Source: PALSA-1004 sp963829085
GTDB taxonomy: Bacteria; Pseudomonadota; Gammaproteobacteria; Burkholderiales; SG8-41
DNA length: 64,000 bases
NCBI GenBank assembly: GCA_963829085.1
Contig: CAWHHJ010000019.1
Location: forward strand, 1-64,000
Direction of reading: 5' to 3'
This document shows, piece after piece, positions 8,341-17,574 of this stretch (the first letter of the stretch is position 1; each line of letters starts with the position of its first letter). A program made the position numbers and the translations under genes. Under the pieces are notes generated by a model, which did no database searches, had not been told where the DNA came from, and was given only the letters and a program-made list of their open reading frames with translations.

Positions 8341-9600
8341 TTAGATATCGAGCAACATTCGTGCGGGATCTTCGAGCGCCTCTTTCATTGCAACCAGCGC
8401 AAGCACAGCCTCACGCCCGTCGATGATGCGGTGATCGTACGAAAGCGCCAGATAATTCATCGGACGAATGACGATCTGGCCGTTTTCCACCACCGCCCGC
8501 TCTTTGGTGGCGTGAACCCCCAGGATCGCGCTCTGCGGCGGATTGATGATCGGAGTAGAGAGCATCGAACCGAACACACCGCCGTTGGAAATCGAGAACG
8601 TGCCGCCTGTCAGTTCCTCGAGCGTCAGTTTTCCGTCCTGCGCACGTTTGCCGAAATCAGCGATCTGCTTCTCGATATCCGCGAGCGACAGACGATCCGC
8701 GTCGCGCACGATCGGCACCACGAGTCCGCGCGGGCTGCCGACGGCTATGCCGACGTCATAGTAGCCGTGATAAATGACATCATTGCCATCGATCGAAGCA
8801 TTCACAACGGGATAGCGCTTGAGCGCAACCACCGCCGCCTTCACGAAGAACGACATAAATCCGAGCTTCGTGCCGTGCGCTTTCTCGAATTTGTCTTTAT
8901 ACCGGTTGCGCAGATCCATAACCGGCTGCATGTTGACTTCATTGAACGTCGTCAGTATTGCAGCGGTCGCCTGCGATTGCACGAGCCGCTCGGCGATGCG
9001 GGCGCGCAGGCGCGACATGGGCACGCGCTGCTCGGGCCGGTCTCCGAGTGCGCCAAGATCGACAGACGGCGCAGGCAGTCGCGACGGCGCTGAGGCGGGT
9101 TTCGACACCTGGCTCTGTTTAGCTGCTGGCGGCGCACTCTGCATCGCATCGAGCACATCGCCCTTGGTTACCCTGCCGCCGCGTCCGCTGCCGCTGAGAG
9201 CGGCCGCATCAATTTTGTTGTCCGCTGCGATTTTTTGCGCCGCTGGCATGACGGCCGCCGCGGCCGAAGCGGGCGGTTTCCCGGCAGCTGTCGGGGCCGC
9301 GGGTTTTGCGGCGGGCGCCGGGGACGCTCCAGCAGTGGCCGCTGCCCCGGCAGCGGGCTTGGCATCGGTATCGATTGTGGCAATGACTTCGCTGCTGACG
9401 ACAGTGCCGCCATCGCCCTTGCTGATATTTGTTATTACACCGGACTCGGGCGCGGGCGTTTCGAGCACGACCTTGTCAGTTTCGATATCGACCAGATTCT
9501 CGTCGCGCTTGACGTACTCACCGGCCTTCTTGTGCCACGACACGAGCGTCGCCTCGGCCACCGACTCCGAGAGCTGCGGCACTTTCACTTCGACTAACAT
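8341..9600 (-). CDS. sucB: Dihydrolipoyl succinyltransferase, E2 of 2-oxoglutarate dehydrogenase
   Basis: This 419-aa E2 protein transfers the succinyl group from lipoyl-lysine to CoA. It has one lipoyl domain (residues 1-80, lipoylated K43 in ETDKVVLE), an Ala/Pro-rich linker, and a peripheral subunit-binding domain (AADNKIDAAALSGSGRGGRV). The catalytic core ends with LSYDHRIIDGREAV, carrying the active-site His and Asp. The single lipoyl domain and the core sequence (GGTFSISNGGVFGSMLSTPI) point to SucB/OdhB rather than pyruvate dehydrogenase E2. It starts 26 nt after sucA and is followed 14 nt later by lpdA. Confidence 0.93.
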   Translation of the reverse strand: MLVEVKVPQLSESVAEATLVSWHKKAGEYVKRDENLVDIETDKVVLETPAPESGVITNISKGDGGTVVSSEVIATIDTDAKPAAGAAATAGASPAPAAKPAAPTAAGKPPASAAAAVMPAAQKIAADNKIDAAALSGSGRGGRVTKGDVLDAMQSAPPAAKQSQVSKPASAPSRLPAPSVDLGALGDRPEQRVPMSRLRARIAERLVQSQATAAILTTFNEVNMQPVMDLRNRYKDKFEKAHGTKLGFMSFFVKAAVVALKRYPVVNASIDGNDVIYHGYYDVGIAVGSPRGLVVPIVRDADRLSLADIEKQIADFGKRAQDGKLTLEELTGGTFSISNGGVFGSMLSTPIINPPQSAILGVHATKERAVVENGQIVIRPMNYLALSYDHRIIDGREAVLALVAMKEALEDPARMLLDI

Positions 9601-9626
9601 GATTGCTCCAGTTCCGGCTTCAGTTG

Positions 9627-12476
9627 CTAGGTGGTGCCATCCGCAGGCGAGACGGCCCCCACCGTCAAAGCGAGACTAACGAGCTCCTTCTGCTGTTTTT
9701 CGTGCAGCGACTTATAGCCTGCGGCTGGTGTCGCCCAGGAATCACGGCCTGCGTACGTCAGCTTCTGATGCGGCAGCAGATGACGCAACAGATAATGTTG
9801 TATGCGATGCCATGCGCCCTGGTTGCGCGGTTCTTCCTGACACCACACGATCTCGGTGGCTTTGCTGTACTTCTCGATTTGCGCCTTGAACTCGTCGTGC
9901 GCAAACGGATAGAGCTGCGCAATGCGAACCAGCGGAATGTCGGTGATACCACGCTCCCGGCGCGCGGCGCGCAGATCGTAAAACACTTTGCCGCTGCAGA
10001 AGACGACGCGCCTGACCTGCGACGGATCGATGGTGTCATCCCATTCTTCATTGACGGCGTGGAAGCGGTCGTTGGCGAATTCTTCAAGCGGCGAAACGGA
10101 TTCCTTGTGACGCAGCAGACTTTTCGGCGAGAAGATGATGAGCGGACGCCGGTATGGCCGCACCATTTGCCTGCGTAACAGGTAATACATCTGCACCGGA
10201 GTCGCCGGCACGCAAACCTGCATGTTGTAATCAGCGCACAATTGCAGGAAGCGCTCGATGCGGCCCGACGAATGTTCCGGCCCTGCCCCCTCATAACCAT
10301 GCGGCAGCATCATAGTTAGCCCGCAGAGCCGGCCCCACTTAATTTCCCCCGATGCTATGAATTGATCGATGACTACCTGCGCGCCATTCGCGAAATCGCC
10401 GTACTGCGCCTCCCAGATGACCAACTCATTCGGTCCTGATGTGGCATAGCCATATTCGAATCCGAGCACCGCTTCCTCGGACAGCACGGAATCGATAATG
10501 ACGAAGTCGCCCTGTTTGTCCGTGACGTGCTGCAAAGGCACATACGTTCCCTGGTCCCAGCGCTCGCGATTCTGATCGTGCAGCACCGCATGCCGGTGAA
10601 AGAAAGTGCCGCGCCCTACATCCTGCCCGGAAATGCGCACCGAGTAGCCTTCGCTGAGCAGGGTCGCGTACGCGAGATTTTCCGCCATCCCCCAATCAAG
10701 CGGCAGCTTGCCTTCTGCCATGAGCCGGCGGTCCGCCATGATCTTCTCGACGCGAGGATGAAGCTTGAAGTTGGGCGGCACCTCGGCGATCTTCCGCCCG
10801 AGTTGCTTCAAGACATCGAGCGGCAATCGCGTATCGTCTTTTTCGTTCCACTGGGTGCCGATATACGGCTTCCAGTCGACTTCAAATGGCGGCTTGTAAT
10901 TCGAGAGTATCGTTTTGTTCGTGTGATAACCAGCGTCCAGCGCGCCGCGATATGTACGGACCATATCTTCAGCATCCGCCTCGCTGAGCGTTCCTTCGCC
11001 AGCGAGTTTGGCGCCATATATCTGACGCGGCGTCGGATGCTGGTGTATCGATTTATACATGAGCGGCTGGGTGACCATCGGCTCGTCCTGCTCGTTGTGG
11101 CCAAGCCGGCGGTAGCAGACGAGGTCGATGACGACGTCTTTGCGGAACTTCATCCGATAGTCCAGCGCGATCTCGGTAACGAGACACACCGCTTCGGGAT
11201 CATCGCCATTAACGTGGAAGATCGGCACTTCGAGCATCTTCGATACATCGCTGCAGTACAGCGTGGATCTCGCATCGCGCAGATCCGAAGTTGTGAAACC
11301 GATCTGGTTGTTGATGATGATGTGTACCGTGCCACCGGTCCCGAAGCCGCGCGTCTGTGCAAGATTCAGGGTCTCCATTACGACGCCCTGTCCGGAATAC
11401 GACGCGTCGCCGTGTATGAGAACAGGCAGCACCTGCTGCCCGTCTTTATCACGGCGGCGGTGCTGACGCGCCCGTACCGAGCCTTCGACGACCGGGTCGA
11501 CGATTTCAAGATGCGACGGATTGAAGGCGAGGGACAGATGCAGCGGTCCGCCGGGCGTCATGACGTTCGACGAAAAACCTTCGTGGTATTTCACGTCGCC
11601 CGCGAGCGCGGACTCGTCGTGCTTGCCTTCGAATTCGGCGAACAGGTCCTTCGGCATCTTGCCCAGTGTATTCACCAGCACGTTCAGACGCCCGCGATGC
11701 GCCATGCCGATTACGAGCTCCTGCACACCGGCGGCGCCTGCGCGCTGCAGCAGGTCATCGAGCAGCGGGATGAAGCTGTCGCCGCCTTCGAGCGAAAAGC
11801 GCGTTTGGCCGACGTACTTGGTATGCAGATAGCGTTCGAGCGTTTCGGCTGCGGTCAGCCGCTCGAGTATGTGTTTCTTGTAATCAACGCTGTAGTTCGG
11901 CTGGGAGCGTATCGTTTCCAGCCGCTCCTGTATCCAGCGTTTCTGGGGAACGTCGGTGATATACATGTACTCGACACCAATCGAGCGGCAATACGTGTCG
12001 CGCAGGAGTTGCAGAATATCCCGCAGCTTCATGTCGCGCGGGCCGACCAGCGACCCGGTGCCGAACGTGGTGTCCATATCGGCGTCGCCCAGCCCGTAAA
12101 ATGCCGGATCGAGCTCCGCGATCGAGGGCGCCTCCTGGCGTTTTAGAGGATCAACATCGGCAATGCGCGCGCCCTGAAAACGGTAAGCACTGATAAGCTG
12201 CAGCACGCCAAGCTGCTTCTGGCTGAGCGCGCCCTCGCCTTCCACCGCAGCGGCACGCGGCGCACGCCGCTCGCTTGCGAGGTGAGCGAAATGCTCCTGA
12301 ATGGGCAGGTGCGAGACATCCGGGGCGCCGTCGTCGAGTTTCTGCAACTCGTCGAAGTACGCGCGCCAGCGCGGCTCGACTGATGCCGGATCTTCAAGAT
12401 AACGATCGTACAGCGCCTCGATGAAAGGCGCATTCGACCCGAATAGATAGGAATTGCCGCGCAGCTCGCTGAACAT
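9627..12476 (-). CDS. sucA: 2-oxoglutarate dehydrogenase E1
   Basis: This 949-aa TPP-dependent E1 decarboxylates 2-oxoglutarate and passes the succinyl group to SucB lipoate. The N-terminal E2-interaction segment (SYLFGSNAPFIEALYDRYLEDP) is present. Family motifs include GMAHRGRLNVLVNTLGK, HGDASYSGQGVVMETLNL and HIIINNQIGFTTS, followed by CYRRLGHNEQDEP and the C-terminal LPHGYEGAGPEHSSGRIERF. Length is normal. It begins 23 nt after gltA ends, in the sdh-gltA-suc order. A long plus-strand open frame opposite this gene (10527-12146) is a codon-bias shadow. Confidence 0.95.
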   Translation of the reverse strand: MFSELRGNSYLFGSNAPFIEALYDRYLEDPASVEPRWRAYFDELQKLDDGAPDVSHLPIQEHFAHLASERRAPRAAAVEGEGALSQKQLGVLQLISAYRFQGARIADVDPLKRQEAPSIAELDPAFYGLGDADMDTTFGTGSLVGPRDMKLRDILQLLRDTYCRSIGVEYMYITDVPQKRWIQERLETIRSQPNYSVDYKKHILERLTAAETLERYLHTKYVGQTRFSLEGGDSFIPLLDDLLQRAGAAGVQELVIGMAHRGRLNVLVNTLGKMPKDLFAEFEGKHDESALAGDVKYHEGFSSNVMTPGGPLHLSLAFNPSHLEIVDPVVEGSVRARQHRRRDKDGQQVLPVLIHGDASYSGQGVVMETLNLAQTRGFGTGGTVHIIINNQIGFTTSDLRDARSTLYCSDVSKMLEVPIFHVNGDDPEAVCLVTEIALDYRMKFRKDVVIDLVCYRRLGHNEQDEPMVTQPLMYKSIHQHPTPRQIYGAKLAGEGTLSEADAEDMVRTYRGALDAGYHTNKTILSNYKPPFEVDWKPYIGTQWNEKDDTRLPLDVLKQLGRKIAEVPPNFKLHPRVEKIMADRRLMAEGKLPLDWGMAENLAYATLLSEGYSVRISGQDVGRGTFFHRHAVLHDQNRERWDQGTYVPLQHVTDKQGDFVIIDSVLSEEAVLGFEYGYATSGPNELVIWEAQYGDFANGAQVVIDQFIASGEIKWGRLCGLTMMLPHGYEGAGPEHSSGRIERFLQLCADYNMQVCVPATPVQMYYLLRRQMVRPYRRPLIIFSPKSLLRHKESVSPLEEFANDRFHAVNEEWDDTIDPSQVRRVVFCSGKVFYDLRAARRERGITDIPLVRIAQLYPFAHDEFKAQIEKYSKATEIVWCQEEPRNQGAWHRIQHYLLRHLLPHQKLTYAGRDSWATPAAGYKSLHEKQQKELVSLALTVGAVSPADGTT

Positions 12477-12499
12477 GGTACGTGATTCTGTGTTGCGAC

Positions 12500-13799
12500 C
12501 TACTTGCGTTTTTCCATCGGCACAAAGGCGCGCTTCGTCTGGCCGGTGTAGAGCTGACGCGGACGTGCGATCTTTTGATCGGTATCGCCGATCATTTCAT
12601 TCCATTGCGCAATCCAGCCCACCGTGCGCGCCACCGCAAACAACGCGGTGAACATGGTCGTCGGAATACCCAGCGCCTTGTAGACGATGCCGGAATAGAA
12701 ATCGACGTTAGGATACAGCTTGCGCGTAACGAAGTACTCGTCCTCGAGCGCGATTTTTTCCAGCGCCATGGCAAGCTTGAAGAGCTTGTTATCGCGCAGA
12801 TCGAGTTCGTCGAGCACCTCGTGGCACGTTTTCTGAATCAGCTTCGCGCGCGGATCGTAGCTCTTGTAAACGCGGTGGCCGAAGCCGTAAAGCACAGAGT
12901 GATCGCCCTTGTCCTTGACACGTTTAATGTAGGGGCCGATATGCGATTCGTCGCCGATTTCCTCGAGCATCTTGAGCACTGCTTCGTTCGCGCCGCCGTG
13001 CGCCGGTCCCCACAGGCTGGCGATTCCGGATGCAATACAAGCGAACGGATTCGCACCTGACGACCCCGCCGTACGCACAGTGGACGTTGACGCATTCTGC
13101 TCGTGATCTGCGTGCAGGATCAGGATGCGGTCGATCGCGCGCGTGAGCACGGGATTCGGTTTGTAATCCTCACACGGGTTGCCGAACATCATGTACAGAA
13201 AATTCTCGACGTACGACAGCTTGTTGCGCGGATACATGAACGGCATACCGACGTTGTACTTGTAGCACATGGCGGTGATCGTGGGCAGCTTGGCGATCAG
13301 CCTGAACGCGGAGATCTCACGATGCCGTGGATCATTGATGTTGAGGGAGTCGTGATAAAACGCGGACAACGCGCCGACTACACCGCACAGCACCGCCATC
13401 GGGTGCGCGTCGCGCCGGAAACCGGAGTAGAAACGCGAGAGCTGTTCATGGACCATCGTATGGCGCATGACGGTGGTATCAAACTCCGTCTTTTGCGTCG
13501 GGTTCGGCAGTTCGCCGTTCAGTATGAGATAGGCGACCTCCAGGAAGTCGCAGTTTTCCGCGAGATTCTCGATTGGATAACCGCGGTACATGAGGATGCC
13601 TTCATCGCCGTCGATGTAGGTGATCTTCGAGGAGCAGCTCGCGGTCGACATGAACCCCGGGTCATACGTGAACTTCTTCGTTTTCGAGGTACAGCGGCCG
13701 GATGTCGATCACGTCAGGACCGACAGTGCCGCCCACGACCGGGAAATCGATTGCGGGGGTGCCATCCGTGAAGGATAGCGTTGCGAGCTTCTCAGCCAT
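12500..13799 (-). CDS. gltA: Citrate synthase, interrupted by a 1-nt frameshift near codon 37
   Basis: Type II citrate synthase condenses oxaloacetate and acetyl-CoA. The ATG at 13799 has GGAGA upstream and encodes MAEKLATLSFTDG through VIDIRPLY, then leaves the frame and meets a TGA. The other frame continues with KKFTYDPGFMSTASCSSKI to a normal C-terminus (VPMEKRK). Removing one G of the GG at 13688-13689 gives LYSKTKKFTYDPGF with the spacing expected from homologues and a 432-aa protein. The catalytic histidines lie in FGHRVYKSYDPR and ILILHADHEQNAS, and the catalytic Asp lies in YPNVDFYSG. The gene has its own promoter-like sequence and precedes sucA by 23 nt. Either a sequencing error or a recent mutation explains the shift. 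Confidence 0.88.
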
Positions 13800-13822
13800 G
13801 CATTTCTCCAGGATTCTCTAGC

Positions 13823-13850
13823 AAAATAAGATGACCAAATTATACGTCAA
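13823..13850 (-). promoter_or_regulatory. Putative gltA promoter
   Basis: On the minus strand, TTGACG (13845-13850) is followed after 16 nt by TATTTT (13823-13828). A perfect TATAAT at 13839-13844 overlaps and could serve as an alternative -10 with a weak -35. Either would start transcription within the 111-nt gap between sdhE and gltA, so gltA-sucAB-lpdA could be expressed separately from sdh. Confidence 0.45.
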
Positions 13851-13910
13851 CAGTGATGCGCCTCCAGACGGCAGTGAAGCGACACGGCGAAAATGTTGGT
13901 GCCTGTGCTA

Positions 13911-14165
13911 TTACGCAGCCGGTTCCATCGAAGTCCTTAGCAAACTCAGGACGCTGTCGAAGCGCTGATCAGGACTCGGCATCCTGCCCATGATCGCATC
14001 CAGCAAGTCATTGTCAGGAAAAGCGAGCAGCTCCTTGAATCGCTCGAGTTGTTCGTGGTCGAGGCCTGCCAGATGGCGGCGTTGAAACTCTTCCAGAATC
14101 AAATCGAGCTCGAGCAGACCGCGGCGGCAATGCCAACGGATTCTGCCCAGTTCTGCAGCGGTCAT
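13911..14165 (-). CDS. sdhE: SdhE, FAD assembly factor for succinate dehydrogenase
   Basis: This 84-aa protein of the SdhE/SDHAF2 (YgfY) family assists covalent flavinylation of SdhA. The hallmark RGxxE motif is present in CRRGLLELDLILEEF near the N-terminus, followed by the conserved helical region FKELLAFPDNDLLDAIMG. The ATG at 14165 is chosen because it places the motif at the usual distance and starts 4 nt after the sdhB stop. Upstream extension would run into sdhB. Position directly behind sdhCDAB supports the role. Confidence 0.87.
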   Translation of the reverse strand: MTAAELGRIRWHCRRGLLELDLILEEFQRRHLAGLDHEQLERFKELLAFPDNDLLDAIMGRMPSPDQRFDSVLSLLRTSMEPAA

Positions 14166-14169
14166 GCAC

Positions 14170-14866
14170 TTATACGGTGCGCTTGACCAACAAGTCTTTG
14201 ATCTTGCCGATGGCGCGCGTTGGGTTGAGTCCTTTCGGACACACGTCCACACAGTTCATGATGGAATAACAGCGAAACAGGCGATAAGGGTCCTCGAGAT
14301 TGTCGAGCCGCTCGTTTATCGCTTCGTCGCGGGTATCCGCGATGAAGCGATATGCCTGCAGGAGACCTGCGGGTCCGACAAATTTATCGGGATTCCACCA
14401 GAACGACGGGCACGACGTCGAACAGCACGCGCACAGTATGCATTCGTAGAGGCCATTTAGTTCCTCGCGATCCTCGGGGGACTGCAGCCGCTCCTTTTCC
14501 GGCGGTGGCGTGTCGTTCTTCAGGTACGGCTGCACCGAGTGGTACTCGCTTGAAGAATTGCGACATGTCCACTACAAGATCGCGAATCACTGGCAATCCG
14601 GGCAGCGGCCGTATAACGACAGGCTGTTTAAGGTCTACGAGCTTGGTTATGCACGCCAGCCCGTTCTTGCCATTGATATTCATGGCATCCGAGCCGCACA
14701 CGCCTTCGCGACACGAGCGCCGCAGCGAGAGGCTGTCGTCATACTGTTTAATCCGCACCAGCGCATCGAGCAGCATGCGATCGGTCGGCTCGAGCTCGAT
14801 GTCGTAATCCTGCATGCGCGGCTTCGCATCGACATCAGGGTTGTAGCGGTAAATCGAAAATTTCAT
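14170..14866 (-). CDS. sdhB: Succinate dehydrogenase iron-sulfur subunit, interrupted by a 1-nt frameshift
   Basis: SdhB carries electrons from the SdhA flavin to quinone through three Fe-S centres. The first frame (from 14866) encodes the N-terminal [2Fe-2S] domain with CREGVCGSDAM and runs to DLVVDMSQFFK. The second frame holds YHSVQPYLKNDTPPPEKERL and the C-terminal [4Fe-4S]/[3Fe-4S] cysteines (CILCACCSTSCPSFWW, NCVDVCPKGLNP). Removing one base in the segment AAGCGAG (about 14542-14548) joins them as FFK-E/Q-YHSV, matching homologues and giving about 231 aa. No functional domain is missing otherwise. It starts 9 nt after sdhA and ends 4 nt before sdhE. Confidence 0.88.
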
Positions 14867-14875
14867 TCGTGCACC

Positions 14876-16636
14876 CTAATAAACGCGCGCTTTGGGTTTG
14901 AAGGACTCTACGGAGATCGGCTGCAGCTTGACCGGTTTGTACTCGAGGCGGTTGCCGTCCTTATACCAGAATGTATGTTTCATCCAGTTAACGTCGTCCC
15001 GATCGTGGTGATCGCTGCGGTCGTGAGCCCCGCGGCTCTCGGTGCGTGCGTTGGCGGAAATCATGGTCGAGACCGCCGTTTCGACGAGGTTATCCAGCTC
15101 GAGCGCTTCGACGCGTGCCGTATTGAAGACCTTGCTCTTGTCTTTAATATAGGTGTGCTTAACACGTTCGGCGACAGCGAGCATTTTTCGCACGCCTTCG
15201 GCAAGACTGTCGGGAAAACGAAATACGCCGCAGTGTAACTGCATCGTCCGGCGCATCTCAGCACCCACTTCGGCCACGCTTTCACCCGACGTCGCGCCGT
15301 CCAGGCGGGCGAGCCGCGCAAGCGCACGATCCGCCGCGTCTTTCGGCAGATCCTTATGGACTTTGTCGCCCGCGATGTCCTTGACGACTTGCTCGCCGGA
15401 CGCTTTGCCGAACACGAGCAGGTCGAGCAGCGAGTTCGTGCCCAGGCGATTCGCGCCATGCACGGACACGCACGAGCACTCACCGGCCGCATACAGACCG
15501 CGCACGATTTTTTCGGCTCCGGCGTTTGGAACGTAGACCTGGCCGTGGTAGTTGGTCGGCACACCGCCCATCTGATAGTGGCAAGTCGGCACTACCGGAA
15601 TCGGATCTTTGACCGGATCGACGTTCGCAAACTGGATCGCGATCTCACGTATGCCGGGCAGGCGCCTGTCGATAACCTCGGCGCCCAAATGATCGAGCTT
15701 GAGCAGAATGTACTCGCCGTCCTTGCCGGCGCCGCGGCCTTCCTTGATCTCGGTCGCCATTGCACGCGATACGACGTCGCGTGATGCAAGATCTTTCACG
15801 GTTGGCGCATAGCGTTCCATGAACCGCTCGCCATTCTTGTTCAGCAGGAAGCCGCCCTCGCCGCGCACGCCTTCAGTAATCAACACACCGGCGCCCGCCA
15901 CGCCGGTCGGATGAAACTGCCAGAATTCCATGTCTTCCAACGGCAAGCCCGCGCGCGCCGCCATCCCCAGACCATCACCGGTATTGATGAACGCATTCGT
16001 GCTGGCGGAGTAGATGCGGCCCGCGCCGCCGGTCGCAAGCAGCGTGGCTTTCGCCTGCAGGATCATCACTTCGCCGGATTCCATTTCCATCGCGACGACG
16101 CCGAGCACATCGCCGTCCTGATCACGCACCAGATCGAGCGCGATCCACTCTACGAAGAACTGCGTTTTCGCACGCACGTTGCGCTGGTAAAGCGTATGCA
16201 ACATCGCGTGCCCGGTGCGATCCGCCGCGGCGCAAGAGCGCTTAACCGGGCCTTCACCATAGTTGCGCGTCTGGCCGCCGAACGGGCGCTGATATATCCT
16301 GCCGTCAGGCGTGCGATCGAATGGCATGCCATAGTGCTCGAGCTCGTATACCGCTTCATTCGCTTTGCGGCACATGAACTCGATCGCGTCCTGGTCACCA
16401 AGGTAGTCCGACCCTTTGACCGTGTCGAACATGTGCCAATGCCAGTTGTCCTCACCGTCATTTCCCAGGGACGCGGCGACGCCACCTTGCGCTGCGACGG
16501 TATGCGACCGTGTCGGAAAAACTTTCGATAAGACTGCCACCTTCAGATTCGCTTCGGCCAGATGCAGCGCAGCGCGCATACCCGATCCGCCTGCGCCGAC
16601 TATAACCGCGTCGAACTGCCGTTTTGCGATGCTCAT
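14876..16636 (-). CDS. sdhA: Succinate dehydrogenase flavoprotein subunit
   Basis: This 586-aa catalytic subunit oxidises succinate to fumarate. It has the FAD-binding motif VIVGAGGSGMRAALHLAE and the covalent flavin histidine in TRSHTVAAQGGV. Substrate-site stretches are FWQFHPTGVAGAGVLITEGVRGEGG, CHYQMGGVPTNY and GECSCVSVHGANRLGTNSLLD. The C-terminal capping region DDVNWMKHTFWYKDGN is intact. The start ATG overlaps the sdhD stop as ATGA, so the two are probably translationally coupled. Length and sequence are ordinary for the family. Confidence 0.95.
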   Translation of the reverse strand: MSIAKRQFDAVIVGAGGSGMRAALHLAEANLKVAVLSKVFPTRSHTVAAQGGVAASLGNDGEDNWHWHMFDTVKGSDYLGDQDAIEFMCRKANEAVYELEHYGMPFDRTPDGRIYQRPFGGQTRNYGEGPVKRSCAAADRTGHAMLHTLYQRNVRAKTQFFVEWIALDLVRDQDGDVLGVVAMEMESGEVMILQAKATLLATGGAGRIYSASTNAFINTGDGLGMAARAGLPLEDMEFWQFHPTGVAGAGVLITEGVRGEGGFLLNKNGERFMERYAPTVKDLASRDVVSRAMATEIKEGRGAGKDGEYILLKLDHLGAEVIDRRLPGIREIAIQFANVDPVKDPIPVVPTCHYQMGGVPTNYHGQVYVPNAGAEKIVRGLYAAGECSCVSVHGANRLGTNSLLDLLVFGKASGEQVVKDIAGDKVHKDLPKDAADRALARLARLDGATSGESVAEVGAEMRRTMQLHCGVFRFPDSLAEGVRKMLAVAERVKHTYIKDKSKVFNTARVEALELDNLVETAVSTMISANARTESRGAHDRSDHHDRDDVNWMKHTFWYKDGNRLEYKPVKLQPISVESFKPKARVY

Positions 16637-16980
16637 CTAACGCTCCACAAGATCTGTATCGCCCAGCCGGTGCAAATCAACAGCCAGGCGATAGTCACGA
16701 CATAGAGTGTCAAACGAACGCTGATGTCCTTGACGTAATCCATGAAGATGTTGCGCATGCCAACCCACGCATGCATGAAGATGCACAACATGAAGAGAAG
16801 GCTCGCGAGCTTCATCCATTGGGGCACGAATATAGCGCGCCATGCCGCATGATCCAGTTGCGGAGCTCTTATTACCGCCACCAGAAAAAGTATCGTGTAG
16901 ATAACCATCACGACTGCGGTGATGCGCTGCGCGAGCCAATCGCGTAAGCCGTAATGCGCACCGACGACTTGACGGTTCAC
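16633..16980 (-). CDS. sdhD: Succinate dehydrogenase membrane anchor subunit D
   Basis: This 115-aa anchor has three hydrophobic segments (ITAVVMVIYTILFLVAVI, LASLLFMLCIFMHAW, LTLYVVTIAWLLICTGWAI). The haem-ligand histidine lies in FMHAWVGMRNIFMDYVKD. The GTG at 16980 is preferred because it overlaps the sdhC stop as GTGA and gives a normal-length anchor beginning VNRQVVGAHYGLRDW. An in-frame extension upstream would overlap all of the sdhC C-terminus and looks non-coding. The stop overlaps the sdhA start. Confidence 0.88.
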   Translation of the reverse strand: MNRQVVGAHYGLRDWLAQRITAVVMVIYTILFLVAVIRAPQLDHAAWRAIFVPQWMKLASLLFMLCIFMHAWVGMRNIFMDYVKDISVRLTLYVVTIAWLLICTGWAIQILWSVR

Positions 16981-17348
16981 CACAGGAGCGCTCCGGCCAC
17001 TATGGTCAGCACGACGCTCAGCGCGAGCACTACCATACTCGTTGCCCTGGCGCTGTGCAGGTCGAGTCCCATGTGCATATCCATGTTGAGATGGCGGATG
17101 CCGGCGAGAACATGATGTATATAAGCCCACGCCAACACGAGCGCGATGATCTTGAACAACCATCCGGAGAAGAGCGACCTGTATGACGCGTAACTATCCG
17201 GCGAGACGAGACTTTGTTGCAGCCACCAGAGCAGCACTGGAAGCGCGGCAAACAGCAACGCGCCGCTGATGCGGTGCAGGATCGACACCACCGCCGGAGC
17301 CGGCATTCGTATCTGCAGCAGGTTGAGATATTTTGGACGCGGGGACAT
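16977..17348 (-). CDS. sdhC: Succinate dehydrogenase cytochrome b556 subunit C
   Basis: This 123-aa membrane anchor has the SdhC signatures RPKYLNLLQIRMPAPAVVSI, the quinone-site SILHRISGALLF and the haem region HHVLAGIRHLNMDMH. Three transmembrane helices are evident. It is the first gene of the sdhCDAB-sdhE operon. The upstream 226 nt to the ROK kinase contains a plausible promoter. It overlaps sdhD by 4 nt. Confidence 0.92.
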   Translation of the reverse strand: MSPRPKYLNLLQIRMPAPAVVSILHRISGALLFAALPVLLWWLQQSLVSPDSYASYRSLFSGWLFKIIALVLAWAYIHHVLAGIRHLNMDMHMGLDLHSARATSMVVLALSVVLTIVAGALLW

Positions 17349-17434
17349 GGTGTGTGACAGCGAATGGGTTATTGTGCAAGCTCGCTTGATACCGACGATC
17401 AGTCACGAGCGTGCCGGCGACCTGCGAACGTTTA

Positions 17435-17463
17435 ATTTTAGCAGCAATCGATGGTCCGCAGAA
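17435..17463 (-). promoter_or_regulatory. Possible sdh operon promoter
   Basis: TTCTGC (17458-17463) and TAAAAT (17435-17440) on the minus strand are 17 nt apart. The -10 matches consensus at 5/6 positions but the -35 is weak. It lies about 87 nt upstream of the sdhC ATG. Confidence 0.35.
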
Positions 17464-17574
17464 GCTTGACCAGCCCGAGCCGCCAAACGTCTCGCGAACG
17501 TTGACGCAATAAGATGAAGAGCGGACCGGTTGCATCCGCGAGAACCGGTACTCGAGCGCGAGCGCTACTGCTCT

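Noticed and set aside
10527..12146. 539-codon plus-strand open frame opposite sucA
   Set aside because: The minus-strand SucA is unmistakable over the whole stretch; the plus frame has no family resemblance and reflects codon bias of GC-rich DNA.
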